Shown: positions 37,001 to 47,227, counted from the stretch's first letter. The stretch: 64,000 nucleotides of DNA from Selaginella moellendorffii (GCF_000143415.4 NW_003314352.1:384402-448401), one strand, 5' to 3'. The notes: a model not told the origin generated them from the sequence alone. A program made the numbers and translations.

Positions 37001-37541
37001 AGTAGGCACCGAGGTGGATTTAAGTAAGTTACCTCACAACTACACTCGAAAACCGTGATGACAATCTTGCAGGCTCCGTGGACGCGCTACCGTGCCGGAT
37101 TGCATTCGAGAGAGGCAAAGAGCGCGACATGTATCTCGTACCAACAGTAAGTTTCACAGCGGGCTGGCTCGTTTTGGCCGACGGCGTCTCGCCCAAGGGA
37201 GTCATTCGTGTCATAGCTCCTTTGGCTGGCTGCCTGGTAAGAAAATCTAAAGTTCCTAAGTTCGCTTATAACTTTGGTTGTTCCAGCCCGAGATTGACGA
37301 GGAACACAAGCGGTGGCTCCATCTAAGAATCCGGCCACCGCAATGGCCTCACCGCAAGCAAACCAAGCCCCCCAGTCGCACGAAACGAGTCGACGGGCGC
37401 TGGACTCTAGCTTTCGCGGATCCACAGAGCTGCGAGAAAGCGCGCGACGCAGTGGTGGTGGCCATGACCGCTCAGAAGAATGCTGTGCTCGAGCTCCTCA
37501 AACCATTGCTCGAAGAAGAAGACCAAGCTGTACCAATATAG
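34080..37541 (+). CDS. TT9: TT9/GFS9-type protein (CLEC16A family, FPL domain)
   Basis: In Arabidopsis TT9/GFS9 is a peripheral membrane protein needed for vacuolar trafficking and flavonoid accumulation; animal CLEC16A and GOP-1 act in endolysosomal traffic. 21 exons join in phase to 781 residues: 34080-34126, 34191-34242, 34318-34394, 34448-34584, 34646-34742, 34794-34851, 34904-35012, 35070-35193, 35247-35421, 35485-35678, 35741-35829, 35881-35948, 36010-36093, 36142-36255, 36312-36455, 36510-36615, 36671-36748, 36798-36847, 36900-37023, 37073-37236, 37287-37541. The N-terminal FPL domain shows the family blocks MAELMIWGDQRDASIFEYF, QLLQTINIMVQNI, LLAYYISFLRT, LYTEGIKFF and ESMVRIAVRTLTLNIY. 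The C-terminal PH-like part has LPCRIAFERGKERD. Introns are about 50-70 nt. I see no break. It is convergent with the DEAH helicase gene, 333 bp apart. Confidence 0.9.
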
Positions 37542-37608
37542 TATCAAGGAAGACAAAAAAAAAATTTAGAGTCGCCATCCACATCTCTTTAATTTTTTGT
37601 ATGATACA

Positions 37609-37642
37609 TCTCACATCTCACATCTCACATCTCACATCTCAA
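37609..37642. repeat. Short tandem repeat, CACATCT unit
   Basis: About five copies of a 7-bp unit (CATCTCA) in the presumed 3' UTR of the TT9-like gene. Confidence 0.9.
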
Positions 37643-37667
37643 AGTTAACTGTCTTCTCCAAACTCAG

Positions 37668-37880
37668 CTCTTGCTTGGATCAAGCACAGTAACCTCTTTC
37701 TCCACAGTAGCACTCTTGCTTGGATCAAGCAAAGGAAGCTCTTTCTTCCTCCACAGTAGCGCTCTTGCTTGAATCAAGCAAAGCAACCTCTTCTTCTCCA
37801 CAGTAAAGCCCTTGCTTGGATCAAGCAAAGCATTCTCCACAATAGAGCTCTTGCTTGGATCGAGCAAGCGCAAGCTAGGC
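37668..37880. repeat. Minisatellite with a hairpin in every unit
   Basis: Five imperfect units of 39-50 bp. Each carries CTTGCTTGGATCAAGCA (one unit has GAATC, the last GATCGAGC), whose GCTTG/CAAGC arms form a small stem, followed by a pyrimidine stretch and CTCCACAGTA. It fills the gap between the convergent TT9-like and helicase genes, and the last unit overlaps the helicase stop-codon region. On the minus strand the units would read LDPSKS repeats, but that frame is not part of a gene. Confidence 0.9.
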
Positions 37881-40800
37881 CGTGGACGCGGCCCTCCCTT
37901 TCCCCCGGGGCATTTTCCCAGCGCCAACATCTTCCACGTCCTGCTTCTTGTAGTAGTGCGGCGCGATCTCCACGAGCCAGTCCTTCTTCACCTCGATCAC
38001 ATTCCTCATGTACTCCTTGGTGGTGAGCACCAGCTCGTTGTACACCACCCACCGCGGCAGCACCTGCGAGAGGCCCGAGCTGGGATGGATGTGCACCACC
38101 TGCGGGTTCTTCACCGTCTTGTACGAGCCGTTCTTCTGGATCTGCGCCGTGTGGTAGAAGAAGCCCGCCGTCACCGTCTTCTTGATCGCCTCCAGGTCGT
38201 TTGCGTTGCTCGTCAGCTCGATCTCCACGCGCTCCAGCAGCGACTGGAGCTGGTCCCGGATGTCGCGAGCCCGCTTCATGCTGCGCACCTGGATGTAGTT
38301 CTCGTAGCACCAGTTGGAGCTATAGTTGGTCTCCTTCCACGAGTCGTAGACGCGCATGAGCGCGATGTGGTCGCCAACGTTTCCGGAGTGGAAGTTCATG
38401 CGGGCCGTGTCGGCGTGGACCTGCTTGTCCTTTGGCCGGTAGAAGATGGCGTTGCCAACCGAGAGCATCGCGGCGATGGAGATGATCTCCTCGGAGCACT
38501 TGAACTTGTCCGACGCCACGATCATCTTGGACAGCATCGGGTCCAGCGGGAACTCGGCCATCCTCCTCCCCAGCTTCGTCAGCTCGCCGCGATCGTTGAG
38601 CGAGCCCAGCGCGTACAGCTGCTCCAGGGCCCTCATCAGCGTCTCCGCAGGGGGAGGATCCATGAAGTCGAAGTTCATGAGGTCGTTGATGCCCAGGCTC
38701 TTGAGCATGAGCACGATGTTGCCCAAGTTGGTCCGCTGGATCTCCGGTACCGTGTTGTCCTCCATCTCGTTGTTGAACGACCACTGCGTGTAGAGGCGGA
38801 AGCACTTGCCGGGGGACGTCCGCCCTGCTCGTCCGGCTCTCTGCATTGCCGCCGCCTTGGAGATTGGAGCCACGATCAGCGACTCCATCCCGGTCCTCGG
38901 GTTGAAGCTCTTCTGCTTGCAGAAGCCGGGGTCGACCACGTACTTGATCCCGTCAATCGTCAAGGACGTCTCGGCAATGTTTGTCGCAAGCACCACCTTT
39001 CGTGCTCCAGGGGGAGTCGGCTCGAAGATCTTTGCTTGCAAGTCCGATGGAAGGTTGGCGTAGATGGGACAGATTATCAGCTCTGCTATCCTGGACCCCA
39101 AGCCCCTCGTTCTCTGCTTTAAAATCTCCTCCGCTGCCTCGATCTCCTCCTGACCCGTCAGGAACACGAGGATGTCTCCGCCGGGGGGCTGCGTGATGTG
39201 GATCTGCAGCACCGTCACAACAGCAGCGTCCAAGTAGTCCGCCTCCGGAGCCTTGGTGAACATCATGTCCACTGGATATCGCCTTCCCGGAATGGTAAAG
39301 ATCGGGGCGTCATCAAAGTACTTGGAGAACTTCTCGGCGTCCAAGGTCGCACTGGAGATCAGCACCTTGAGATCTTGCCGGAAGCGAGTGATGTCCTTCA
39401 TCAGCCCAAAGAGGACGTCCGTCGAGACGGTCCGCTCATGAGCCTCGTCGACGATCATCACGCTGTAGCTCTTGAGATCCGGCTCGCCGAGAAACTCACG
39501 CAGTAGCATACCGTCTGTCATGTACTTGAGCTTAGTCTTTTCCGAGGTGCAATCTTCAAACCGAATCGAATAGCCCACCTCATGCCCGAGCTTCACATTC
39601 ATCTCTTGGGCCACTCGAGCCGCCACACTCATCGCCGCCACCCTCCGGGGCTGAGTGCACCCGATCCTTCCACGCTCAGTGTAGCCGGCTTCGTGAAGAT
39701 ACTGTGGTATCTGCGTCGTCTTCCCCGACCCCGTCTCTCCCACTATCACAAGAACCTGGTACTGCTCTATGGCATCCAGTAGCTCCTGCCGGTATGGATA
39801 GATTGGCAGCTTCTTTCTCTCCTCAAGAATGTGCTCGTGCTCCGTTTGCGCCGCAGCTTTCCTGCTCTCCTTTTCATCCATGGGCTCGTTCTCGCCGGAC
39901 ATGATATCGGCTTGGACGAACTGGACTTGGTCTTCGAACACAAACTCGTACTCGTCAGCCTTCTTCTTGTCCGCGGCACCGAATTTCATCTTGGCTTTCC
40001 CGCTCTGGTAGTCCTCCCACGCGTCCTGCTCGGCAAAGGGTATAGCCCTGTCCTCAGGATCCGGGTCCTTGTATCGCTCCAGGGCCACCGCGAAGCGCCT
40101 CTCCTGCTTGACCCTGGAGATTTCATCGTCGTAGGCTTCTGGAATCTGGTACCCGACGATGTCGTTCGTGTCCTTGGTCATCTTCATGGCCAGATCAAAC
40201 ACCTCCTGCTTGTACGCCTTCTCCTTCTTCTCCCTCGCCGTCAGCTTCACCTCCGCGAACAGCAACTCCTCGTCGATGAGCGTGTCCTTGAGCTCCTCCA
40301 GCTTCTTCTCTTGCCTCTTCTTGAGGTAGGACTGGCGAGAGATCTCCCTCGCCACCTTCAGCCCCTCGTCACTCTCCTGTGCTTGCAAACGCCGCTTGTT
40401 CTCCTCCTCTTGCTCGCGAGAAATCTTGTGCTCCATCACCTTTCTGGTGCTGGCCTCGTCCCTCTCCTTCAGCCTGGCCTCCAGCTCCTCCTTCTCCCGC
40501 TGATCCTTCTCCCTGGCCCGCTCCCTCTCCACCTCCTCCTCCTCCTCGAGCGTCCGCCGCCCCCGCTTGGACAGAATCCCCACGTCCTCGTCCTCGTTCT
40601 CCTCCTCCTTCCCGCGCTTTCGAAGATTGCCATGCTTGGATTGTTTCTTCGCCGCTGGCGATGGCGATGGCGCTACATTCCCCTCGTCGTCCCCAGCCAC
40701 GAGCTTGTACTCCTCCTGCTTGCGGGCATACCTCGCCGCCTCGATCTCCGCCTGCTGGTAGCCGCTGAGCCCCGATTTCTTGCGAGGAACCCTTGCGAAG

Positions 40801-40997
40801 AGCTCGCGGGCGAGCCTGTCCGTTACCTGGCCAGGCGGGAACGAGTTCTCCTTGAGCCGCGACGCGAGCGCCGCGGAGCTCGTCGCCGATTTCGCGAGCC
40901 CGATGACGAACGACACCACGGCCGCCTCGGAGAAGCCCTGGATCTCCTGGAGCTCGTCGCTCACCCACGTCTTGAGCGCCCTTTCCTCCCCGGCCAT
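37875..40997 (-). CDS. PRP2: PRP2/DHX16-type DEAH-box pre-mRNA splicing helicase, intronless
   Basis: ATP-dependent RNA helicase that remodels the activated spliceosome before the first transesterification. A single uninterrupted frame gives 1040 residues, matching family length. The first ~380 residues are charged and helical (long Glu/Arg/Lys runs, e.g. [20 protein letters not shown]). Helicase motifs: [11 protein letters not shown] near residue 415, Ia [14 protein letters not shown] at about 517-520, III SAT near 548, [21 protein letters not shown] near 717-724. A winged-helix/ratchet and OB-fold region follows ([11 protein letters not shown], then HPSSGL). The start is the ATG at 40997, the first that gives the conserved N-terminus; the frame stays open further upstream through the neighbouring PPR gene by chance. 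Only 17 bp separate this start from the PPR stop. CCCTAACCCTAA (telobox-like) spans that junction. Confidence 0.95.
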   Translation of the reverse strand: MAGEERALKTWVSDELQEIQGFSEAAVVSFVIGLAKSATSSAALASRLKENSFPPGQVTDRLARELFARVPRKKSGLSGYQQAEIEAARYARKQEEYKLVAGDDEGNVAPSPSPAAKKQSKHGNLRKRGKEEENEDEDVGILSKRGRRTLEEEEEVERERAREKDQREKEELEARLKERDEASTRKVMEHKISREQEEENKRRLQAQESDEGLKVAREISRQSYLKKRQEKKLEELKDTLIDEELLFAEVKLTAREKKEKAYKQEVFDLAMKMTKDTNDIVGYQIPEAYDDEISRVKQERRFAVALERYKDPDPEDRAIPFAEQDAWEDYQSGKAKMKFGAADKKKADEYEFVFEDQVQFVQADIMSGENEPMDEKESRKAAAQTEHEHILEERKKLPIYPYRQELLDAIEQYQVLVIVGETGSGKTTQIPQYLHEAGYTERGRIGCTQPRRVAAMSVAARVAQEMNVKLGHEVGYSIRFEDCTSEKTKLKYMTDGMLLREFLGEPDLKSYSVMIVDEAHERTVSTDVLFGLMKDITRFRQDLKVLISSATLDAEKFSKYFDDAPIFTIPGRRYPVDMMFTKAPEADYLDAAVVTVLQIHITQPPGGDILVFLTGQEEIEAAEEILKQRTRGLGSRIAELIICPIYANLPSDLQAKIFEPTPPGARKVVLATNIAETSLTIDGIKYVVDPGFCKQKSFNPRTGMESLIVAPISKAAAMQRAGRAGRTSPGKCFRLYTQWSFNNEMEDNTVPEIQRTNLGNIVLMLKSLGINDLMNFDFMDPPPAETLMRALEQLYALGSLNDRGELTKLGRRMAEFPLDPMLSKMIVASDKFKCSEEIISIAAMLSVGNAIFYRPKDKQVHADTARMNFHSGNVGDHIALMRVYDSWKETNYSSNWCYENYIQVRSMKRARDIRDQLQSLLERVEIELTSNANDLEAIKKTVTAGFFYHTAQIQKNGSYKTVKNPQVVHIHPSSGLSQVLPRWVVYNELVLTTKEYMRNVIEVKKDWLVEIAPHYYKKQDVEDVGAGKMPRGKGRAASTA

Positions 40998-41014
40998 GGC
41001 CAAGAGCCCTAACC

Positions 41015-43270
41015 CTAAATTTCGTGGGCTTCCTCCACGCTCATATTGCTTGAAAGGAGATAGAGCGCCGCGGCGCCGGGCTCCAGCTCGTGGATCGCCG
41101 CCGCGGCTGCCGTCCCCCGCCGCGATTCGCCGTGGTTCTTGCACGCCGCCAGCATCGTCAACCAGGCGATGGAGTCGGCCTCGTAGGGCATGCCGCACAG
41201 CGCCTCCTCCGCCTCGGCGATCATCCCCGCGCGCCCTAGAATGTCCACCAGGCACACGAAGTGATCCATCTTGGGCGCGATCCAGTAGTCCCCGATGGAG
41301 GATCGCAAGTAGCAGCAGGCATCGATTACGAGCCCCGCGTAGCTGCAAGCGCACAGGATGTTGAGATAGGTAACGCTGTTGGGCTTGATCCCGTGGAGCT
41401 GCATGGACTGGAAGAGCTCGCGGGCGGCGCCGCCGTGGCCCGCCTGGGCGGTGGCGGTGATCATGGTCGTCCACGCCACCACGTCGCGCGCCGCGGTGAT
41501 GCCGTGGAAGAACACCGCCGCCGCCGTCTCCAGGAAGCCGCTCTTAGCGTAGGCGTTGACGAGCGCTATCGCGATGGCGGGCCGGGATTCCAGCCCCAGC
41601 TCCGCCGCGCACTCGCGGGCGCTTGCGATCCCAGCGGCGTCGCAGCACGACTCGATCATCCCCGCCATCACGGCCTCGTCCGGCCGCCAGCCCTCAAGAT
41701 CCAGCGACGAGAAGACGCGCCGCGCGTCGCGGGAGAGGCCCGACTGCCCCAGCCCGGAGATCATCACCGCCCACGACGCGCAGTCGCGGCTGGGGATCCT
41801 CTCAAACATCGCAATGGCGCGCTCCAGATCCCCATTCTTGGCATTTGCGGTGATCATCGAGTTCCAGCACGCAACGTCTCGCCGCGGCGCTCGGTCGAAA
41901 ACCTCCGCTGCCTCCGCTAGAAAACCATTCTGCGCATACGCCACGATCATCACATTCCACGCGACCGAATCCTTCTCCTTCATGGACTCGAAGATGGCGC
42001 TTGATACAGCCAGATGCCCGGCCTGGGCATATCCATAAACCATCGCGGTCTCGGTCACCGCGTCTCTCTGCGGGGAAAGATCAAAGAGATCCTTCGCGGG
42101 ATCCAAGCTCCCGTGCTGGAGGTACGCCGCGATCATGACGTTCCAGGAGACCGTGTCGCGGCCGGGCATCCGATCGAAGACCCCGCGCGCCCGCTCGACC
42201 TCGGCGTTGCGCGAGTAGGCCCGGATCATCGAGTTCCACGACACGATGTTTTGCTCCTCGGCGGCGTCAAACAGGCTCTTGGCGTCGTCCAGGCAGCCGT
42301 TCTCGGCGTAGCCCGTGATGATCGAGTTCCAGGAGGCGACGTCGCGGACGGGCATGGCATCGAAGAGGCGGCGAGCGGATTGGAGGTCGCCCAGCTCGCC
42401 GAATCCGGCGATGAGCGCGTTCCACGCCCAGGAGGACGTCGGGGCGTCCTTGTTGGGCATGGATTCGAAGAGCGCCGCCGCCTCGTCCAGGCAGCCGTGC
42501 TGCGCGTAGCCGGACACCATGACCGTCCACGTCACGACGCTCTGCTCGGGCATCCGATCGAACACCACCCTCGCGCGCTCCAGGTCCCCCTTTTGGGCAA
42601 ATGCCGCGACGAGCGAGTTCCACGAGTAGGTATCTCTGTGAAGCATGGAGTGGAAGATTTTCAGTGCTTGTTCTGTCAACCCCTCCTTTCCGTAAACCTG
42701 GATCATGATGTTCCAAGAGATGATCCCCGGACTGGGAATAGAATCAAACATCGCTCTGGCTTTCAGCATGTGCCCGTTTTGGGCATACGCTGCGAGCATC
42801 AAGTTCCACGCAAACATGTCGCGTTCGGGCATTTTCTCGAAGGCAAAGTTGGCGAGGTCGATCCGGCGGTGGTGAAGGAGCCCCGCCAGCAGCGTGTTCC
42901 ACGTAATCGCGTTCCACGCAGGCATCTGGTCGAAGGTACGCCGGGCGTCCTCCAGATGCCCCGACTGGGCATAAGCCTTGACCATGATGGTCCACGAGTA
43001 GACGTTCCTCTCGCGGATTCTCTCCAGCGCCTGGAGAGCGTCCCCGGCGGAGGAGCAGGCTCCGTACATCTGGACGAGGGTGTTGCCCAGGAACGTGTCG
43101 CGGTCGAGGCCGTGGCTGGCGATGTGGGCGTGGATCCGGCGGCCCTCTTGGAGCGCGCCCAGATCGGCGCATTGGCGGAGCGCGGCGGCGTAGGCGGCGG
43201 AGGTGGGGATCGCATTGGGGCGCAAGAGATCGGTCAGGGAGTCGCGCAGGGAAGAGAGGAGCAAACGCAT
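41015..43270 (-). CDS. Pentatricopeptide repeat protein, 751 aa, intronless
   Basis: Organelle RNA-binding PPR protein. An N-terminal degenerate segment ([20 protein letters not shown]) is followed by about 18 PPR units, mostly 31 residues (e.g. [20 protein letters not shown]), then longer units ([20 protein letters not shown]) and an E-like ending ([20 protein letters not shown]) that stops after [16 protein letters not shown]. There is no DYW domain. The start is the ATG at 43270; the frame upstream is closed. Its stop codon is 17 bp before the helicase start on the same strand, so its 3' UTR and the helicase promoter must overlap other coding sequence. Upstream lies a segment that is repeated in front of the aldo-keto reductase gene. 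Confidence 0.92.
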   Translation of the reverse strand: MRLLLSSLRDSLTDLLRPNAIPTSAAYAAALRQCADLGALQEGRRIHAHIASHGLDRDTFLGNTLVQMYGACSSAGDALQALERIRERNVYSWTIMVKAYAQSGHLEDARRTFDQMPAWNAITWNTLLAGLLHHRRIDLANFAFEKMPERDMFAWNLMLAAYAQNGHMLKARAMFDSIPSPGIISWNIMIQVYGKEGLTEQALKIFHSMLHRDTYSWNSLVAAFAQKGDLERARVVFDRMPEQSVVTWTVMVSGYAQHGCLDEAAALFESMPNKDAPTSSWAWNALIAGFGELGDLQSARRLFDAMPVRDVASWNSIITGYAENGCLDDAKSLFDAAEEQNIVSWNSMIRAYSRNAEVERARGVFDRMPGRDTVSWNVMIAAYLQHGSLDPAKDLFDLSPQRDAVTETAMVYGYAQAGHLAVSSAIFESMKEKDSVAWNVMIVAYAQNGFLAEAAEVFDRAPRRDVACWNSMITANAKNGDLERAIAMFERIPSRDCASWAVMISGLGQSGLSRDARRVFSSLDLEGWRPDEAVMAGMIESCCDAAGIASARECAAELGLESRPAIAIALVNAYAKSGFLETAAAVFFHGITAARDVVAWTTMITATAQAGHGGAARELFQSMQLHGIKPNSVTYLNILCACSYAGLVIDACCYLRSSIGDYWIAPKMDHFVCLVDILGRAGMIAEAEEALCGMPYEADSIAWLTMLAACKNHGESRRGTAAAAAIHELEPGAAALYLLSSNMSVEEAHEI

Positions 43271-43282
43271 AAAACGAGAGCG

Positions 43283-43357
43283 GCCGGATCGAACGGCCCA
43301 TATTGTCTAGAATCGACGGTACTGTTTAAATCCGTGGTAATTTAGGGTTCTTGAGTT
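43283..43357. promoter_or_regulatory. Duplicated promoter segment, copy 1 (upstream of PPR)
   Basis: About 72 of these bases align without gaps to 48288-48361 at close to four matches in five. The blocks CCGGATCG, CATATTG, GAATC, GGTAC, TTAAATC and AGGG(T/C)TCTTG are shared. It starts 13 bp before the PPR start codon, on the side opposite to transcription. Confidence 0.75.
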
Positions 43358-43404
43358 GATTGTTCAACTCAATCTGTCAATCCTTATTATGTTTGGACTA
43401 AACT

Positions 43405-44382
43405 TTAATGAAAAGTCACTGAAAGCTTATTGTTGTTATGCTCACTCTCTCCCACGAGAGGAACAACAATGACCGAGAGATTGTCACTGCTCCCACTTTC
43501 AAGTGCGTCCTCCACGATCATCACAGCAGCCACCTGAGAAAGTCCACTCCTCGATTCATGGTCCAGTGCTCCAGATCCTCTAGCAATGATGACTGTGTTG
43601 CACACGTCCTGGTTCGACATCCTCTGGAAGATCCCGTCCGAAGCAAGCACCAGAAACTCTTCATTACTGTTCCCAATCCTGTACTCCACAACATCTGCTT
43701 GTGCACTCACGCCAAAAGCTTTGAATTCCATGTCTCCAATCACCCGAGACACTGCTAGCTCTCCATTCACTCTTCCAAACTCGACAAAGCCTCCGGCAGC
43801 CTCAATCCGACGCCTCTCCTCTGCCAACTCCGGGTGGTGATCTTTGCTGAGCTGAGTGCTGTCCATTTCTATCAAATTCGTTGTTGAGTTTTTCCGTGCC
43901 ACACAAACCAGAGCTCTCGAGTCGCCCACGTTTCCCACCATCGCCACTTGTGGAGTGACCACTGCAATGCATGCTGTGGAGCCGGAGTACCATGCTTGCT
44001 TGTGAGCCTTCTCCATGAACATGTTCTCCACGTCCTCGATTGCCATTTGTAAGGCCTCGCCAAGTCTCTGGCCTTCTGCGAGGCGTCTGGAGAAGACGGG
44101 GTAGAATGTGTTAGCTGCAAAGTCACTGGCCCCTGAACTGCCGTGGCCGTCAAACACTCCAAAAACACCAAAGTCGGCATGGCTTGAAACAACCAGCACT
44201 CTGTCCTCCTGCTTAGACCTGTGACCACTACTGCCTGCTGTGCCATATGACCAGCTGTTTTTCCCGTCTACACTAAAATTTATGTCCTTGAGACCATTCT
44301 GACTAGCCAGCTCGCCAAATAGGAAGACATAGCACAAGTATAGGGAACTCACCATGAAGAGAGCACAGAGTAGCGGCTTCAT
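43405..44382 (-). CDS. Protein phosphatase 2C (PPM family), membrane-anchored, intronless
   Basis: Mg/Mn-dependent Ser/Thr phosphatase. 325 residues in one exon. Residues 5-23 are hydrophobic (LCALFMVSSLYLCYVFLFG), giving a signal anchor. Metal and phosphate ligands are in place: ED at 59-60, VFDGHG with Asp78, GNVGDSRALV, the ELAVSRVIGDMEFK block, VLASDGIF, and SSDNLSVIV near the C-terminus. The length is short but complete. The start is the ATG at 44382. A truncated copy of its 5' half lies at 47395-47785. It is flanked by the PPR gene and by broken RPA-interacting fragments. Its catalytic motifs contrast with the PP2C-derived gene 600 bp away, which has lost them. Confidence 0.93.
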   Translation of the reverse strand: MKPLLCALFMVSSLYLCYVFLFGELASQNGLKDINFSVDGKNSWSYGTAGSSGHRSKQEDRVLVVSSHADFGVFGVFDGHGSSGASDFAANTFYPVFSRRLAEGQRLGEALQMAIEDVENMFMEKAHKQAWYSGSTACIAVVTPQVAMVGNVGDSRALVCVARKNSTTNLIEMDSTQLSKDHHPELAEERRRIEAAGGFVEFGRVNGELAVSRVIGDMEFKAFGVSAQADVVEYRIGNSNEEFLVLASDGIFQRMSNQDVCNTVIIARGSGALDHESRSGLSQVAAVMIVEDALESGSSDNLSVIVVPLVGESEHNNNKLSVTFH

Positions 44383-44446
44383 GATCCCTAGATTAATAAC
44401 AGATTCTAATAGGTTAAATTATATGCTTATTCATTTTGGTGGAGTC

Positions 44447-44910
44447 GTGGGAGGAGAATCCAGAATGTTTGTGCAGGTAGGAGTCGAATTTGCGCGCATC
44501 CGGTTGGATGGATCAACACTACTGTCTTCGTGTCTTTGGATGCCATCCAGGTGTGTGCGGTAGGCTGATCTTAAGCGGTGCTCCACCGCTGTATAAGCCA
44601 TAGGCCAAAATCAGGTGAAGCGGTGGGTGTCGGAAAGCTTAGAAATTCTCTCAAAATTGAAAACCTGTGTACCAACTTACTTGGATCCAGAGCATCAATC
44701 CCAGCACGAGAACCAAGTAAGAAGCTCTGTCGTTTGGATGCTGCTCGCTGGAGAAACGCTTGCGCATAGCAGACCTTTCGCTGTTTCTGGATCCAAGAAA
44801 AGCCACAGAGACACAGAGAGAGAGAGAAGAGCACACGAGTTGCACTGGATGAACAGGCTCTCGTCTTTGAAGGTGAAGACCGGTTGGCTGCTACTGCCCG
44901 AGTTGTGAAT
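44447..44910. pseudogene. Broken, internally inverted pieces of the RPA-interacting gene last exon
   Basis: 44465-44520 (+) matches the acceptor and start of RPAIN exon 6 (GTTTGTGCAGGT, then VGVEFARIRL and a WMDQH-like stretch). 44825-44905 on the opposite strand matches the following part of the same exon (SSSQPVFTFKDESLFIQCNS). About 300 bp of unrecognised sequence separates them. So the exon copy was cut and one part inverted. No complete product is possible. Confidence 0.8.
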
Positions 44911-45009
44911 TACATGCAGTGAATTTCCTGGAGAAAATTGATTTCCTATGAACATAAGCATCGGTTTGTTTAGATAGATCTGCTTTTAAACACTTTCTTT
45001 ATCCACTGT

Positions 45010-47227
45010 TTAGAACTTTTTTTCAGGATCTTCAATAAGAAACCCTTCGGAGGTGAATGAAAAGGGAAGTCTGGTGCTCCAACAAGATACGTAGCCATCA
45101 TAATCCTTAAATGCAAGGAGGTCTGTTGCAGCTACCCAGGCCCTCCAGGTGGGTTCATCCTTTATGACAAAGTGAACCTACAGTTTCAAACACAGAGTTA
45201 AAAAACGCATGTCTAATTCAGGGTAGCTTACCTCAATGGACACTTTAGCACTTTTGAGTGCCTTTTGTACGCTTTCTACAGCAATCCATGCCGCTTTATC
45301 CAGAGGAAACCTGAAATACAATGCGAACTCAGTATCCAAGAAGGAAGGTGTGAGTACAAACCCGCCATGTCCGCAGGAGATAGCTGGGAGCGCTATGTGC
45401 TTAACGCCCTCCCCGCAAGCAAATGATATAGCATCCCTGTGATAGCAAAAACACAATGTATTGAATCTGCTACTCACTCCGGCATACCTGTAAGTGAGAC
45501 CAAGATGCTCCACAGCTTCCGTCTCCCTGACTTTGGAGTATTTTAGGCCTTGAGTAATAATGATTTTATATGCTGGCAGTCCTGCTGAAGGGCTGAGAAA
45601 CAAGTTAGTTAAAAGATAATAAAAACAAAATAAGGAAAGACAATTACATGATATCCAAGCCAGTAAAGGAACCAGTAGCAAAACATATTTCTGAAAAGAC
45701 AAAAGCTCATGTCAAATGCCAAATACCCCTTTGCTTTACCTCTGTGTATTTGATCTTCCACAGGAATTACAATAGCATCATTCTTTCCGTCCACAAACCA
45801 CTCACTTATGTCCCCGCTTTTAATCACAAACTTGCAAGAGCCGACTTTACAAACAAGCTTGAGGTCCTTTTCCTGATCAAAAGCCACTAAACCTCAAACC
45901 ACAAATTCGGACAATCGAAAAAACAAGAATGATAAATTTGAAGCATTATTACCTTGAGGTCCATCACCCTTATGCAGGGGTCCCTGCGAGGTCGGGGCTC
46001 GCAAGAGGTGACGGGTTCGGGTAATTGGGGGTTCCCATTATCTGAAAACAGTAATATGGTTATATAGCTACAATTAGTTTATGGATGTACTGTAGTAACT
46101 GTACATACCTAGGGGGCGCAAACCATGGGGTATAACACCATATAACTCGTCTTCGTCTTCAAACTCTTGAAACTCATCTTCAAACTCATCTTCAAACTCA
46201 TTTTCGTCTTCAGACACAGATTCCTCCGCAGGATCGGGAAATATTTCGATTGGGCCTTCCTCTTTGTCCTCTGCAGCGCTGTGTAGCTGTCCACTCACCT
46301 CTTGAGTCACTCCATTGGCCACTTTCTGTTGAAGCTGCTCCCCAACAGCAACTACTGCGAATGTCCTGCATTCATCAGTCCCTGTACCGGCAATCTGGCG
46401 GCACGCTTCCTCGAGGCCCTGTCCATTACAAGCTCGTTTGCGGATCAGAAGTATGCAATACTCACAAGTGCGTCAATCCGAGTGGTGAAAACGCTTGTAT
46501 AATCGCTATCTATGTGACGCTCGAGGTGTCTTGACGCAACGATAAGGTAAGAGTCTGCTGTAGTCAGGCGCTCCTGCGTGCACAAGCTTCCAGAATAAGA
46601 AATTTCAACAAAAACATTAGTACCTTGTGATAATAAAAGGGTAGACTGCTACTTTGCGGGGGGCTAGCATTTTTGAGACGGTGGAGAGAACTTGGACGAG
46701 TTAGCCTCTCGTCCTTCCCACTTCGGCACAGCATCACTGACGCAAGGGCCTCGCCAAACACATACACATGCGCGTCTCCAAGCACCACCACCAAGGACCT
46801 GTTTTGCGCACACCAATTCTGTAACCACAGCAACAGCAGTAATCCATCAGACAAGAAGAGAGATCACCACATACCCAGCAATCTGATGTTCCCACCACAG
46901 CCCGCAGCTCGTCATTCATCCTTCAAACGAGCCACCCATATTTTAAAAAAACGTACCATGCACATATTCTTACTTTGTGAATGCGTGCTCCAGAGCTTGT
47001 GGCGTACCGCACGGTGACAGCTCCAGGGATGCTCGAATGTGACCCATGAGTCGAGATCGGCGTAACTTGAGAAGTTCGAGATGTACAGAGTAGAGGTGCA
47101 CATCTCGCGCGTTTGGAAGAGCTGCATGGAAAATGACCACAACCCGCTCCTGCACTCTTCCTAGCTCCGCCAAGCACAGCACATGTCCACTCATATCCTC
47201 GGGCGGCTCCGCCATCACTGCCTCCAT
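45010..47227 (-). CDS. PP2C-like pseudophosphatase fused to a divergent macro domain
   Basis: Twelve exons join in phase to 534 residues: 47227-46974, 46920-46875, 46818-46624, 46573-46466, 46418-46109, 46041-45953, 45872-45740, 45690-45648, 45592-45488, 45436-45362, 45310-45232, 45177-45010. Residues ~20-240 follow the PP2C fold order: VVVIFHAALP where VFDGHGG is expected, an AFTKMNDEL helix, VVVLGDAHVYVFG and VMLCRSGK (for VANVGDSR...VLCRNGK), TADSYLIVASRHLER (for ILASDGLW), then GLEEACRQIAGTG. Catalytic Asp residues are missing and the middle is shortened. An acidic linker follows (EDENEFEDEFEDEFQEFEDE). Residues ~350-534 look like a macro domain (ADP-ribose fold): NDAIVIPV, ATGSFTGLD..., LPAYKIII, GVKHIALPAISCGHGGFPLD, VHFVIKDEPTW. 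The GGG-AGAIH ADP-ribose loop is reduced to EDQIHRE. Ligand binding is therefore uncertain. A broken copy lies at 31.96-33.65 kb. Confidence 0.82.

Noticed and set aside
37142-37200. A GTAAGT donor-like sequence within TT9 exon 20
   Set aside because: The frame stays open and reads SFTAGWLVLADG, matching the family; no intron is needed.
37609-37880. CRISPR-like array
   Set aside because: Units are contiguous minisatellite copies without unique spacers, in a plant nuclear context.
37664-37930. Frame encoding LDPSKS repeats
   Set aside because: It is only the minisatellite read in one frame; units vary in length and would not keep frame.
38320-39122. Long plus-strand and alternate minus-strand frames across the helicase gene
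   Set aside because: Shadow frames caused by high GC and strong codon bias; no independent similarity.
37875-41474. A 1199-residue open frame reaching far upstream of the helicase start
   Set aside because: The first 159 residues are the opposite-phase reading of the PPR gene; family similarity begins exactly at the ATG at 40997.
41261-43345. Long plus-strand frames opposite the PPR gene
   Set aside because: Antisense shadows of the repeat-rich, GC-rich PPR coding sequence.
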